From: CAZADH01 sp964483805
GTDB lineage: Bacteria; Muiribacteriota; Ozemobacteria; Ozemobacterales; Ozemobacteraceae
Assembly: GCA_964483805.1 (NCBI GenBank)
Contig: CAZADH010000208.1
Coordinates: 1-11,236 of the forward strand
Direction: 5' to 3'
DNA length: 11,236 bases
Below are positions 1 through 6,763 of the stretch, in pieces. Every line of letters begins with the position of its first letter. The first letter of the stretch is position 1. The position numbers were made by a program, and so were the translations under genes. The notes below the pieces were generated by a model. The model saw only the letters and a list, made by a program, of their open reading frames with translations. It had not been told where the DNA came from and did not search any database.

Positions 1-2217
1 GCGCCGTCCGGGCGCGCGGCGGCCCCGGTGACCGACGCGCAGGTGGCGCCGCCGCCTGCGGCGTGGTTGCACCCGTTGGGGGCTCTCCTAATCATGATTG
101 TCGGCCTGCGCACCTGCAACAAATACGTGGTCGATTATCTCTACTCGGGAGCGGTGAACGAGTATTTTCGGTCGCCGAAAGACCTTGCTTCCTTTCTCGG
201 TGTGTTCGGGGCCACGGTCGACCTGACGGTGATCGGCCTGCAGAGCCTCGTGGCCGGGTGGGCGTTTGCGCGGTTTCCCATCGGCCGGGTGCTCTCGGTG
301 CTGCCGGTGGTCATGGTTCTGTTCTGCGGTGTGGCGACGGTCTGGCAGACCCTGCCCTTGGTGGTGGCGCTGCAGTTCGCATTGCTGGTGTTGACGCGCA
401 CGTTGCTGACTCCATCGAACAACCTGTTGCTGGCGGCCGTGCGCCCGCGCGAGCGGGTCGGCTACCACCGCGCGGTGTTTGTCGCCAGTGCGGCCGGGAC
501 GTTGGCCGCCGGCGCCGTACTGCTGCTGGTACGGGGTCGCTTGCCGGCACCGTTGCTGTTTGCGGCGATGGCGGTGTTTTACGGTGTATTGCTCATCTGG
601 ATCAGCCGTCTCGATCGCGCCTATGTGGCGACCCTGAAAGACACCTTGTCGCGGGCCCAGACCGACGGCACCGGCGAGAATCTCGACGAAGATACGGTGA
701 CGGCGTTGCGCTGGGTCGCCTTGGATGAACGGTTGCCGCGCCTGCGCGAACTGCTCGGTCATGCCGATCCGGCGGTGCGTCTGCAGGTGATTGCCGAGGT
801 CGAGGATCTGCCGGCCGCCCCGCGGCGGGAGCTGGTCTTGTCGCGGTTGTCGGCGGAGACCGAGGCTCGCTGCCAGGTTGCGTTGGCGCGGATTCTTCTG
901 GCCGATCTCGGGCCCGATGCCGTGACCCATTTCGAACGGCTCCTCGTGCCCGGTGCCGAACCACGCCTGGTCGCCGACCTTCTCGAAGTGCTCGGTCGGA
1001 TCGGTGCCGGTGATGCCGGGCAACGGATCCTGCTGGCCCATCTCGACGATCCTCGTCATCGGGTGCGCGGCAGTGCGGTGATGGGCGTGGTTCGCCAGTG
1101 TCGACGGTCCGACGAGTTGACGCGAGCGCTGGCCGGGTTGGCCAGGATGGCCACGCACACGGAGGCTCTGATGCGGGCCTCGGCGGCCGCCGTGATGGGG
1201 GAATTGGGGTTGCCGCTGTTCATTGGCGCCCTCGAGGTTCTGGCTCACGATGGCGACCTGGTGGTGGCGCGCAACGCCATGAATGCGCTGGCACGTTTGC
1301 GGACCTCGCGGGCGTTGTCGATTCTGCAGGCATTGGCGCTTGGGTCGGTGGACGCGCCAAACAGCGAGCGCCGCGAGGTGGCGCGGCGGTTGTATGCCGA
1401 GGCCAGTCGGGGCAGTGTCGATCGCCTGGGCACGCTGATGCAGCGGCTGAGCGCCGCCGATCGCCAGGACCTGGTGCGCAGTCTGAAGACCATGAAGGGT
1501 GAAGGGCCGATGCAGGTGCTGGGGCGGGTTTTGGCCCTCGAGGACCCAACCCTGCGCTCTTCGCTGGTCAAGTTGTTGACGCAGAGCGATCCGGATGGCT
1601 TCGACCTGATCGGCAGGTGTGTCGTGGGCGACGACAGCGGGCGGGTGCGCCTGGCGCTCGACCCGGTCTGGACGCGCCTGCGCGAAACCGCGCCGATCAG
1701 CATGCCCACGTGGGCCGAAGTCATGTCGTGTGCCGGGGTCGCCGATCCGACCGCCTGGCGGCACGGGACGCTCGAGATGTTGCACTGGCTGTGGTATGAG
1801 GCAATGCTCATGGAGGCCGGCCCCGAGGTCTATCGGCGCGAGGCGGCCATCGCCGGGTCGCAGCCGTCGGAGATCGGTGAGGTGATGGCGCTCGGGTTCG
1901 GTTGGGATGCCTGGCGGCAGCGGGCGGAGACGGGGTGCCGACTGGTGATGCTTGGGTTTCCCAACCCGACCGAACTGCTGGCGGCCCTCGATCGGGTGCG
2001 GGCTGCCGATGCGTTCACGCGCGCCATTGCCGAGGAGTATCTCGAAACGCAGTTGGGGGCCGAGTTGACCGCCGTGCTGCTGCCGATCTGGCGGTTCGAT
2101 GCGGGGCGGGAGGGTTGGCGAGCACTCGCCCGCGAACGGGTGCCGCCGGCCGTCGAAAACGTGGAGTTGCCGGCGGTGCTGGCGTTGTGGCAGCGCATCG
2201 ATGCGGCGAGTGCCTGA
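1..2217 (+). CDS. NTT/MFS-like transporter C-terminal half fused to HEAT repeats (5'-partial)
   Basis: The reading frame is open to the window edge, so the gene almost certainly starts upstream; the GTG at 28 is only the first in-window start codon. Numbering from that GTG, six hydrophobic segments are visible near residues 16-38, 53-80, 88-106, 108-128, 148-168 and 172-192. They match the second six-helix half of a nucleotide-transporter-like or MFS protein, and the Pro/Ala-rich stretch before them looks like the central loop between halves. From about residue 220 the protein becomes soluble helical pairs typical of HEAT repeats, for example around 236-290, 310-360 and 380-440. The C-terminal region near 640-690, with an AIAEEYL-type helix, also resembles members of this family. 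I see no C-terminal cyclic-nucleotide-binding domain, which some relatives have. Inner-membrane location is expected; the substrate is unknown. The domain assignment is from recalled family patterns. Confidence 0.8.
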   Translation, partial: APSGRAAAPVTDAQVAPPPAAWLHPLGALLIMIVGLRTCNKYVVDYLYSGAVNEYFRSPKDLASFLGVFGATVDLTVIGLQSLVAGWAFARFPIGRVLSVLPVVMVLFCGVATVWQTLPLVVALQFALLVLTRTLLTPSNNLLLAAVRPRERVGYHRAVFVASAAGTLAAGAVLLLVRGRLPAPLLFAAMAVFYGVLLIWISRLDRAYVATLKDTLSRAQTDGTGENLDEDTVTALRWVALDERLPRLRELLGHADPAVRLQVIAEVEDLPAAPRRELVLSRLSAETEARCQVALARILLADLGPDAVTHFERLLVPGAEPRLVADLLEVLGRIGAGDAGQRILLAHLDDPRHRVRGSAVMGVVRQCRRSDELTRALAGLARMATHTEALMRASAAAVMGELGLPLFIGALEVLAHDGDLVVARNAMNALARLRTSRALSILQALALGSVDAPNSERREVARRLYAEASRGSVDRLGTLMQRLSAADRQDLVRSLKTMKGEGPMQVLGRVLALEDPTLRSSLVKLLTQSDPDGFDLIGRCVVGDDSGRVRLALDPVWTRLRETAPISMPTWAEVMSCAGVADPTAWRHGTLEMLHWLWYEAMLMEAGPEVYRREAAIAGSQPSEIGEVMALGFGWDAWRQRAETGCRLVMLGFPNPTELLAALDRVRAADAFTRAIAEEYLETQLGAELTAVLLPIWRFDAGREGWRALARERVPPAVENVELPAVLALWQRIDAASA

Positions 2218-2221
2218 GCGG

Positions 2222-2228
2222 GGAGGAG
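2222..2228 (+). promoter_or_regulatory. Ribosome binding site of the PhnD-like gene
   Basis: GGAGGAG-type Shine-Dalgarno sequence in the 22-nt gap between the transporter stop codon (TGA 2215-2217) and the ATG at 2240. It supports the start at 2240 over an upstream in-frame extension that would run back through the end of the transporter gene. Spacing is about 11 nt to 2240; a second ATG at 2246 is less well placed. Confidence 0.6.
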
Positions 2229-2239
2229 CAATACATTAT

Positions 2240-3337
2240 ATGCGCATGATCTCGACGCTGGTGGTGGGCGTGGTGGTGGTGATCGGACTTTGGTTTGCCG
2301 CCGGGCAGGAACAGCGGGGTCCGGTGGCGGTCAATCTCGTGGTTTCCGACCCACCGCCGGTGGTGCTCGGGGTCATCCCGTATTTGACCGTCGATGCACT
2401 CAAGGCCGAAATCGAACCGGTGGCCACCTATCTGCGCACCGCGCTGCATCGGCCGACGCGCATCAACGTTGCCGCCGATTACGAGAGCCTCGGCAAACTG
2501 CTCGACGAGGGGCGGGTGCACCTGGCCTGGTTTTCCCACGCATCGCTGCAAATGGTCGGCCGCGGCAAGGATTGGGAAGCCGTCTGTCGCCCGGTCTACG
2601 GCACGCGCATGTATTATCCCGGTGCCATCATCACCCGCGCCGACAGCCCGATCTTCGTGCTCGAGCAGTTGCGCGGCAAGCGCTTCGCCTACGTCGATCG
2701 CTACTCCGGTTCGGGGTTTTTCTATCCGAACAAGCTGCTGGTTGCGCATGGCATCGAGCCGCTGTCGTTCTTTGGTTCAGTGACCTTCACCCACTCACAT
2801 GACCTGTCGATCGAAGGGGTCAAGGCGGGGCAGTTCGATGCCGCCGCGGTCTTCAGTCTGATCGACAAGAAGACGTATCGCGATCGCCTCAACGAGTTTC
2901 GCATTCTTGCCTACACCGGGCCGATTCCCAACGATCCGATCGTGGTGCGCCGCAAGCTCGATCCCCCGTTGAAGGAGGCGGTGCGCAAAGCCATGTTGAC
3001 CATGCACGTGGAACCGGCTGGCCAGGAGTGTCTCAAGGCCCTTTATCCGTTGCGCGGTACCACCCGTTTTGCCGGCGAAGACGAAGTGCAGGCCGCGATT
3101 CGCGCGATGGGCGTCGGCGAGGTGGCGTCTTCCGCGGCATTGGCCGTGCCGACATCGGCGTCGGGCCCCCAGACGGTGGTGATGCCGGCCGCGTCGAGCG
3201 TTGCCGCGCCCGCGTGGGCGGTGCCAATCACCACCGGATCGGCCAGTGGCGGCTTTCCTGTCGGGGAGGAGCATTTCGCCGCGACCCAATCAGCGGTGGC
3301 GTCCGAAGCGGACCTCGGTGGCGCCGGCGGGATCTGA
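2240..3337 (+). CDS. PhnD-like phosphate/phosphonate-family periplasmic substrate-binding protein, membrane-anchored
   Basis: A 365-residue protein of the PhnD/transferrin-like substrate-binding family, which captures phosphonates, phosphite or other small anions for ABC importers, or serves as a sensor domain. Residues 4-21 are one hydrophobic helix with no lipobox Cys, so it is either an uncleaved membrane anchor or a signal peptide. The binding fold covers about 41-293: the opening strand VVLGVIPYLT, the YESLGKLLDEGRVHLAW segment (81-97), Y126-P127, and the hinge motif YVDRYSGSGFFYP (151-163), which corresponds to the D-x-x-S-x-S-G loop of PhnD. Residues from 295 onward are a low-complexity Ala/Ser/Pro/Thr tail of about 70 residues, unusual for this family. 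It lies 22 nt after the transporter-HEAT gene and is probably co-transcribed. No ABC permease or ATPase gene is in the window, so the transport partner is unknown and a non-transport role is possible. Confidence 0.82.
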   Translation: MRMISTLVVGVVVVIGLWFAAGQEQRGPVAVNLVVSDPPPVVLGVIPYLTVDALKAEIEPVATYLRTALHRPTRINVAADYESLGKLLDEGRVHLAWFSHASLQMVGRGKDWEAVCRPVYGTRMYYPGAIITRADSPIFVLEQLRGKRFAYVDRYSGSGFFYPNKLLVAHGIEPLSFFGSVTFTHSHDLSIEGVKAGQFDAAAVFSLIDKKTYRDRLNEFRILAYTGPIPNDPIVVRRKLDPPLKEAVRKAMLTMHVEPAGQECLKALYPLRGTTRFAGEDEVQAAIRAMGVGEVASSAALAVPTSASGPQTVVMPAASSVAAPAWAVPITTGSASGGFPVGEEHFAATQSAVASEADLGGAGGI

Positions 3338-3340
3338 CCA

Positions 3341-3395
3341 CGGTGCCGGGAACGGCACCGGCGCCCCGACCGACCGTGCTGCCGGGGCGCCGGTG
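3341..3395. terminator. Two overlapping GC-rich hairpins between convergent genes, probable bidirectional terminator
   Basis: Hairpin A pairs CGGTGCCG (3341-3348) with CGGCACCG (3353-3360) around a GGAA loop, a GNRA-type tetraloop. Hairpin B is a perfect 13-bp inverted repeat, CACCGGCGCCCCG (3356-3368) with CGGGGCGCCGGTG (3383-3395), around a 14-nt loop. The arms share 3356-3360, so both cannot form fully at once. The block starts 3 nt after the PhnD-like stop codon and ends 32 nt before the stop of the oppositely oriented phosphodiesterase gene. Neither side has a clean T-run; the plus-strand side is followed only by GTGTATTTA, so intrinsic termination would be non-canonical. Confidence 0.5.
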
Positions 3396-3427
3396 AAGGT
3401 GTATTTACCGTGTAAGTATAAGTAGCG

Positions 3428-4372
3428 TTACCGCTTTGTCGGGCGGCGCAGGTCGCGCAACCGCTGCGGGAAGTCGGTGAACAGCCCATCGACGCCGATC
3501 GCGGCCAGCGCGCGCATCGCCTTTTCGTCGTTCACGGTCCAGACGAAGACCTTCAACCCGGCGGCGTGCGCGGCCTCGACGAGGTCGCGGCGCAGTTGGC
3601 CGCGCTCGAGATACGCCATCGACGAGAAGCCGAGCACGTCCATGCTCGGGTTGAACGCCATGGCCCCGAGGGTGTCGCGCACGTAGGCGTCCAATGGGAA
3701 GACCGGGTCCTCGACCAGGGCGGCGCGCTTCATCTCGGGGGCGATCTGCTTGAGACGCCAGAGCACCTCGTGGTCGAAGCACGACAGGACGACGAGGTCG
3801 GTCATCTTCTCGGCCCGGGCGCACTCAACGACCTTGTCGGCGAGACCGGCGTAGTAGGCCGGAAACGCCTTGATCTCGACGTTGATCGGCAGGCGTCGTT
3901 CACGGCAGAACACCAACGCCTGTTTGAGGGTGGGCAGGCGGACGCGGCCCGACGTGAACTCAGCGATGTCGCCGGCCGGCACGTTGCCGGCTTTGATCTG
4001 GCCGAACGGGTCTTTCGCGACGAACCACGACCCGGCGTCGAGGCTGAGCAGTTCGGCGCCGGTGAACATGCCGACGTACGGTTTGCGGTCGGGGAACTTC
4101 GTGGCGACGTCGGTGGTGCGCTCGAGGGTGTCATCGTGCACGACGATCGGCAGACCATCGCTGCTCAGGTGTACATCGAGCTCGATCATCTCGGCGCCGC
4201 AACGATCGACGGCGATGCGGAACGCTGCCATGGTGTTTTCCGGCGCAATGCTGCGCGCGCCGCGATGCGCAATGTTCAGGGGTTTGTCGGGGGCCATGAC
4301 GTTGGCCGGCTGGGCAAACAGCGGTGTCGAAACCAACACGGCGAGAACAAACAAGACGGCGGAACGATGCAT
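3428..4372 (-). CDS. Secreted glycerophosphodiester phosphodiesterase (GDPD family)
   Basis: A 314-residue enzyme expected to hydrolyse glycerophosphodiesters (deacylated phospholipids) to glycerol-3-phosphate and an alcohol in the periplasm or outside the cell. A signal peptide covers about residues 1-20, with probable cleavage after LFA. The GDPD signature is complete: H36-R37-G38 with E45-N46-T47, E64 and D66 (IELDVH), H79-D80 (VVHDD), then LDAGSWF (111-117), LPTL (146-149), the metal-proximal E166 and K168 (NVEIK), and a C-terminal VFVWTVND strand. Length is normal for the family. The ATG at 4372 is chosen because it gives the signal peptide and has a GAGGAG RBS 9 nt upstream; the frame stays open further upstream but has no GDPD-like content. 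The gene is convergent with the PhnD-like gene and lies 103 nt downstream of the histidine kinase. A shared role in phosphoester use with the PhnD-like protein is only a guess. Confidence 0.93.
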   Translation of the reverse strand: MHRSAVLFVLAVLVSTPLFAQPANVMAPDKPLNIAHRGARSIAPENTMAAFRIAVDRCGAEMIELDVHLSSDGLPIVVHDDTLERTTDVATKFPDRKPYVGMFTGAELLSLDAGSWFVAKDPFGQIKAGNVPAGDIAEFTSGRVRLPTLKQALVFCRERRLPINVEIKAFPAYYAGLADKVVECARAEKMTDLVVLSCFDHEVLWRLKQIAPEMKRAALVEDPVFPLDAYVRDTLGAMAFNPSMDVLGFSSMAYLERGQLRRDLVEAAHAAGLKVFVWTVNDEKAMRALAAIGVDGLFTDFPQRLRDLRRPTKR

Positions 4373-4381
4373 GGTGGTCGT

Positions 4382-4387
4382 CTCCTC
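4382..4387 (-). promoter_or_regulatory. Ribosome binding site of the phosphodiesterase gene
   Basis: GAGGAG on the minus strand, 9 nt before the ATG at 4372. It fixes the start at the signal-peptide methionine. Confidence 0.7.
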
Positions 4388-4431
4388 GAAACGGGTATGG
4401 CGACCCGGGGACAGGCGTCGCGTTGCTGTTG

Positions 4432-4460
4432 ACGGTAGCATGGGGAACGGGCGGCGGCAA
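4432..4460 (-). promoter_or_regulatory. Possible sigma70-type promoter for the phosphodiesterase gene
   Basis: On the minus strand, TTGCCG (4460-4455) and TACCGT (4437-4432) are separated by exactly 17 nt, about 60 nt before the ATG at 4372 and downstream of the kinase stop codon. Matches to consensus are 4/6 and 3/6, so this is weak. If real, the phosphodiesterase is transcribed separately from the kinase operon. Confidence 0.25.
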
Positions 4461-4475
4461 CCGCTGCCGGGTCGG

Positions 4476-6761
4476 TCAGAGCGTTGGCAGGGGCGGCGCT
4501 GGCGCGGCCGGGGTTTTTGTCCGGGTGCGCCCGAGGAGCATCTCGATATTGGTCGTGCGCAAGGGTTTGCCGACGATGACCACCTGGCCCGGAGCAAAGT
4601 CGGCCGGAGTGTCGACCCGGCGCGACAAGGGAACGGCCAATACGAGCCGCGGCCTGCCGAAATGCGAGCACCAGCGCACCGCCTCGTAGACGAGCGCTTC
4701 ACCGCCATCGACGAAGTCGAGGCCGACCACGACCACGTCGGCTTCGGGGCTCTCCGATCGTCCACCCAGATGTCTGGCGAGATCGACATACGAAGTAAAT
4801 ACAGAAACCCGGCAGCCCCGCTCCGCGAAAGCGGCGGCGTAGGCGTCTCGTGAGGGGCCATGCGGGTCGACGAGGAGAACCTGGGGCACCGGTTGTTCGG
4901 GGGAGACATCCGGCGTTGGCGCTGGCTCAGGGCGCAGGTCGATGGTGAACCGGAAACATGAACCCTGGCCGGGCTCGCTGGTCACGCCGATCTGGCCACC
5001 CATCAGTTCGACGAGTTCGCGACTGATGGCCAGGCCGAGCCCGGTGCCGCCAAAACGGCGGGTGATCGAACTGTCGACCTGGGTGAATGGTGAGAACAGG
5101 CGTCCGATATGCTCGGGAGCAATGCCGATGCCGGTGTCGCTGATTTCGACGGCAAGCGTGCAACGGCCATTGTCGCTGGGGGTCGCCTGCAGGCGCACGA
5201 TGACACAGCCTTTGGCCGTGAACTTGACCGCATTGCCGGCCAGGTTGAGGAGAATGCGGTGCAGACGCTGGGCATCACCGACAACCCGACGGGGCACCGT
5301 GGATGAAACCTGCAATACAACGTGCACTTGCTTGCGGTGGGCCCGTACCGCGACCACTTCCGAGACTTCGTCGCACAGCAGATGCAGGTCGAAAGGGGCC
5401 TCGTCGAGGGTGCAGCGTTTGCTCTCGAGTCGCGAGAAATCGAGGATGTCTTCGATGACGTTGTTGAGCAATTGGCTGCTGGTGCGGATGATCTCGACCA
5501 GGTCGGTGCGCGTCGTTGCTCCTCGGCTCGCCAGCAACAACTCGGTGGCGCCGAGAATCCCGTTGAGCGGGGTGCGAAACTCGTGGCTCATGGTCGCGAA
5601 AAAATCACTCTTGGCCGCACTGGCCGCCACCAATTGTCGATTGGCCGTGACGATGTCCTGGTTTTTCTGGAGCAACTCGTTGTAAATACGTGCATTGTCG
5701 AGCGCCAAGGCGAGAACCGGTGCCGCAGCCAACGTGAGACTGAGGTAGTCGCGCAGGTATTGCGGAAAAGCGATCTGGTGGATGCCGAGGGCTCCGATGT
5801 CGAGATCGCCGCGGCGGATTCGCACGATGAAGCCGTTGTCTTCAGGAAACAACCGGTGGGTGTTGCTTTCATTGAGCAGTGCCCGCGCGAATTCGAGTGC
5901 TGTCGGGGGTGGGGTGCCGTGGGCATGCAGCCTGTCCTGGGCAGAACCCGCCGCGCCTTCCCGCCACACGAGGTAAACGCCCGCTGGCGCGAAGAGGCTG
6001 ACGAAGACCTCGAGCAGGCGCGGGACAAGGGTCGGTTCCGTTGCCTGTGCGGAAGCTCCGCTCGGGCCATGACCGATCGACGAAACGTCGGCCAGCAGAT
6101 CGAGAAGCATCTGGGCCTCGGCCTGGCGGCGCCGCGCCTCGTCGGTGGCCGCCCGCTGGGCGTGCAAGTCCCGGGCATGACGCAACCGGCGAACCAGCGA
6201 TCGCAACTGGAGACGGCACCAATGCCGCCCGACCGGATGTCGCTCAGCCGGCCGATCGACGAAGGCCGCGAACTGTGCGAGGTGCTCGTGGCCCGCCGGG
6301 TCACACCCGGTGTCGAGCCAGACGACGCGGGAGATGGCTTCGGCGAACATCGCTCGGGCACTGCTGCGATCGAACCCCTGCCTGGCCAGGTGCCGCTCAT
6401 GGTTCGCCAACCAGTCGCCGGTGACCAGGTAAGCGCCGCCGGCAACCAAGCGATCGATCAAATCGGGATCGGCGAACAAAGAAAAACAGTTGCCGAGATG
6501 CTCGACGAGAATTTGGTCTGTTTGCTGGTGTTCCTGGGCAAGCTGCGCGACGCAGGCGCTGCCGATCAATCCCGTTGGCAACGGATTGGACTTCGTTCCC
6601 GGGTCCGCGCCGGTCAGTTCAGCCATCGCCAATGGAGGCCGCCCGCATCGGCGCGGGAAGGCACAAATTTCGACCCCGGCAAACTCCGCGTCACCGCTTA
6701 CTGCGGCACGGGCTGCGGCGGCAAACCCCTCGCAAACCCAGATGCGGACATCGATGGTCAT
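4476..6761 (-). CDS. Soluble hybrid histidine kinase: DUF1638-like N-terminus, GAF-like domain, kinase core, pseudo-receiver
   Basis: A 761-residue cytoplasmic kinase with no transmembrane segment. Residues about 1-195 form a Cys-containing domain (C10, C33, C39, C70, C92, C153) with a GAYLVTGDWLANHERHL segment (109-125) and a VVWLDTGCDP strand (147-155); from memory this resembles DUF1638, but a search is needed. A predicted coiled coil (about 196-225) leads to a GAF-like region (about 245-365). The kinase core is complete: H-box MSHEFRTP with phospho-accepting H393, N-box N506/N510, G1 DTGIG (542-546), F-box F556/F559, and G2 GGTGLGL (571-577). The receiver-like domain (about 626-745) keeps K732 (GKPLR) but has Gly where the phospho-accepting Asp should be. 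The start is two bases after the UroD-like stop (TGA-CC-ATG), indicating translational coupling. No response-regulator gene is visible in the window. Confidence 0.88.
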   Translation of the reverse strand: MTIDVRIWVCEGFAAAARAAVSGDAEFAGVEICAFPRRCGRPPLAMAELTGADPGTKSNPLPTGLIGSACVAQLAQEHQQTDQILVEHLGNCFSLFADPDLIDRLVAGGAYLVTGDWLANHERHLARQGFDRSSARAMFAEAISRVVWLDTGCDPAGHEHLAQFAAFVDRPAERHPVGRHWCRLQLRSLVRRLRHARDLHAQRAATDEARRRQAEAQMLLDLLADVSSIGHGPSGASAQATEPTLVPRLLEVFVSLFAPAGVYLVWREGAAGSAQDRLHAHGTPPPTALEFARALLNESNTHRLFPEDNGFIVRIRRGDLDIGALGIHQIAFPQYLRDYLSLTLAAAPVLALALDNARIYNELLQKNQDIVTANRQLVAASAAKSDFFATMSHEFRTPLNGILGATELLLASRGATTRTDLVEIIRTSSQLLNNVIEDILDFSRLESKRCTLDEAPFDLHLLCDEVSEVVAVRAHRKQVHVVLQVSSTVPRRVVGDAQRLHRILLNLAGNAVKFTAKGCVIVRLQATPSDNGRCTLAVEISDTGIGIAPEHIGRLFSPFTQVDSSITRRFGGTGLGLAISRELVELMGGQIGVTSEPGQGSCFRFTIDLRPEPAPTPDVSPEQPVPQVLLVDPHGPSRDAYAAAFAERGCRVSVFTSYVDLARHLGGRSESPEADVVVVGLDFVDGGEALVYEAVRWCSHFGRPRLVLAVPLSRRVDTPADFAPGQVVIVGKPLRTTNIEMLLGRTRTKTPAAPAPPLPTL

Positions 6762-6763
6762 GG

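Noticed and set aside
88..1785. Long minus-strand open frame (565 codons) antisense to the transporter-HEAT gene
   Set aside because: Product is rich in Arg, Gln, His and Pro with no recognisable domain; it is the GC-driven shadow of the real plus-strand gene.
2099..2239. Upstream GTG start for the PhnD-like gene
   Set aside because: It would overlap the end of the transporter gene, while the ATG at 2240 has an RBS and begins directly with the hydrophobic anchor.
2258..2282. GTG-rich simple repeat tract
   Set aside because: It encodes the Val-rich membrane anchor of the PhnD-like protein; codon choice explains it.
3566..4432. Plus-strand open frame (288 codons) opposite the phosphodiesterase
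   Set aside because: The opposite strand carries a complete GDPD active site and signal peptide; this is a shadow.
4373..4909. N-terminal extension of the phosphodiesterase frame
   Set aside because: It overlaps the kinase C-terminus and would bury the clear signal peptide; the ATG at 4372 has a good RBS.
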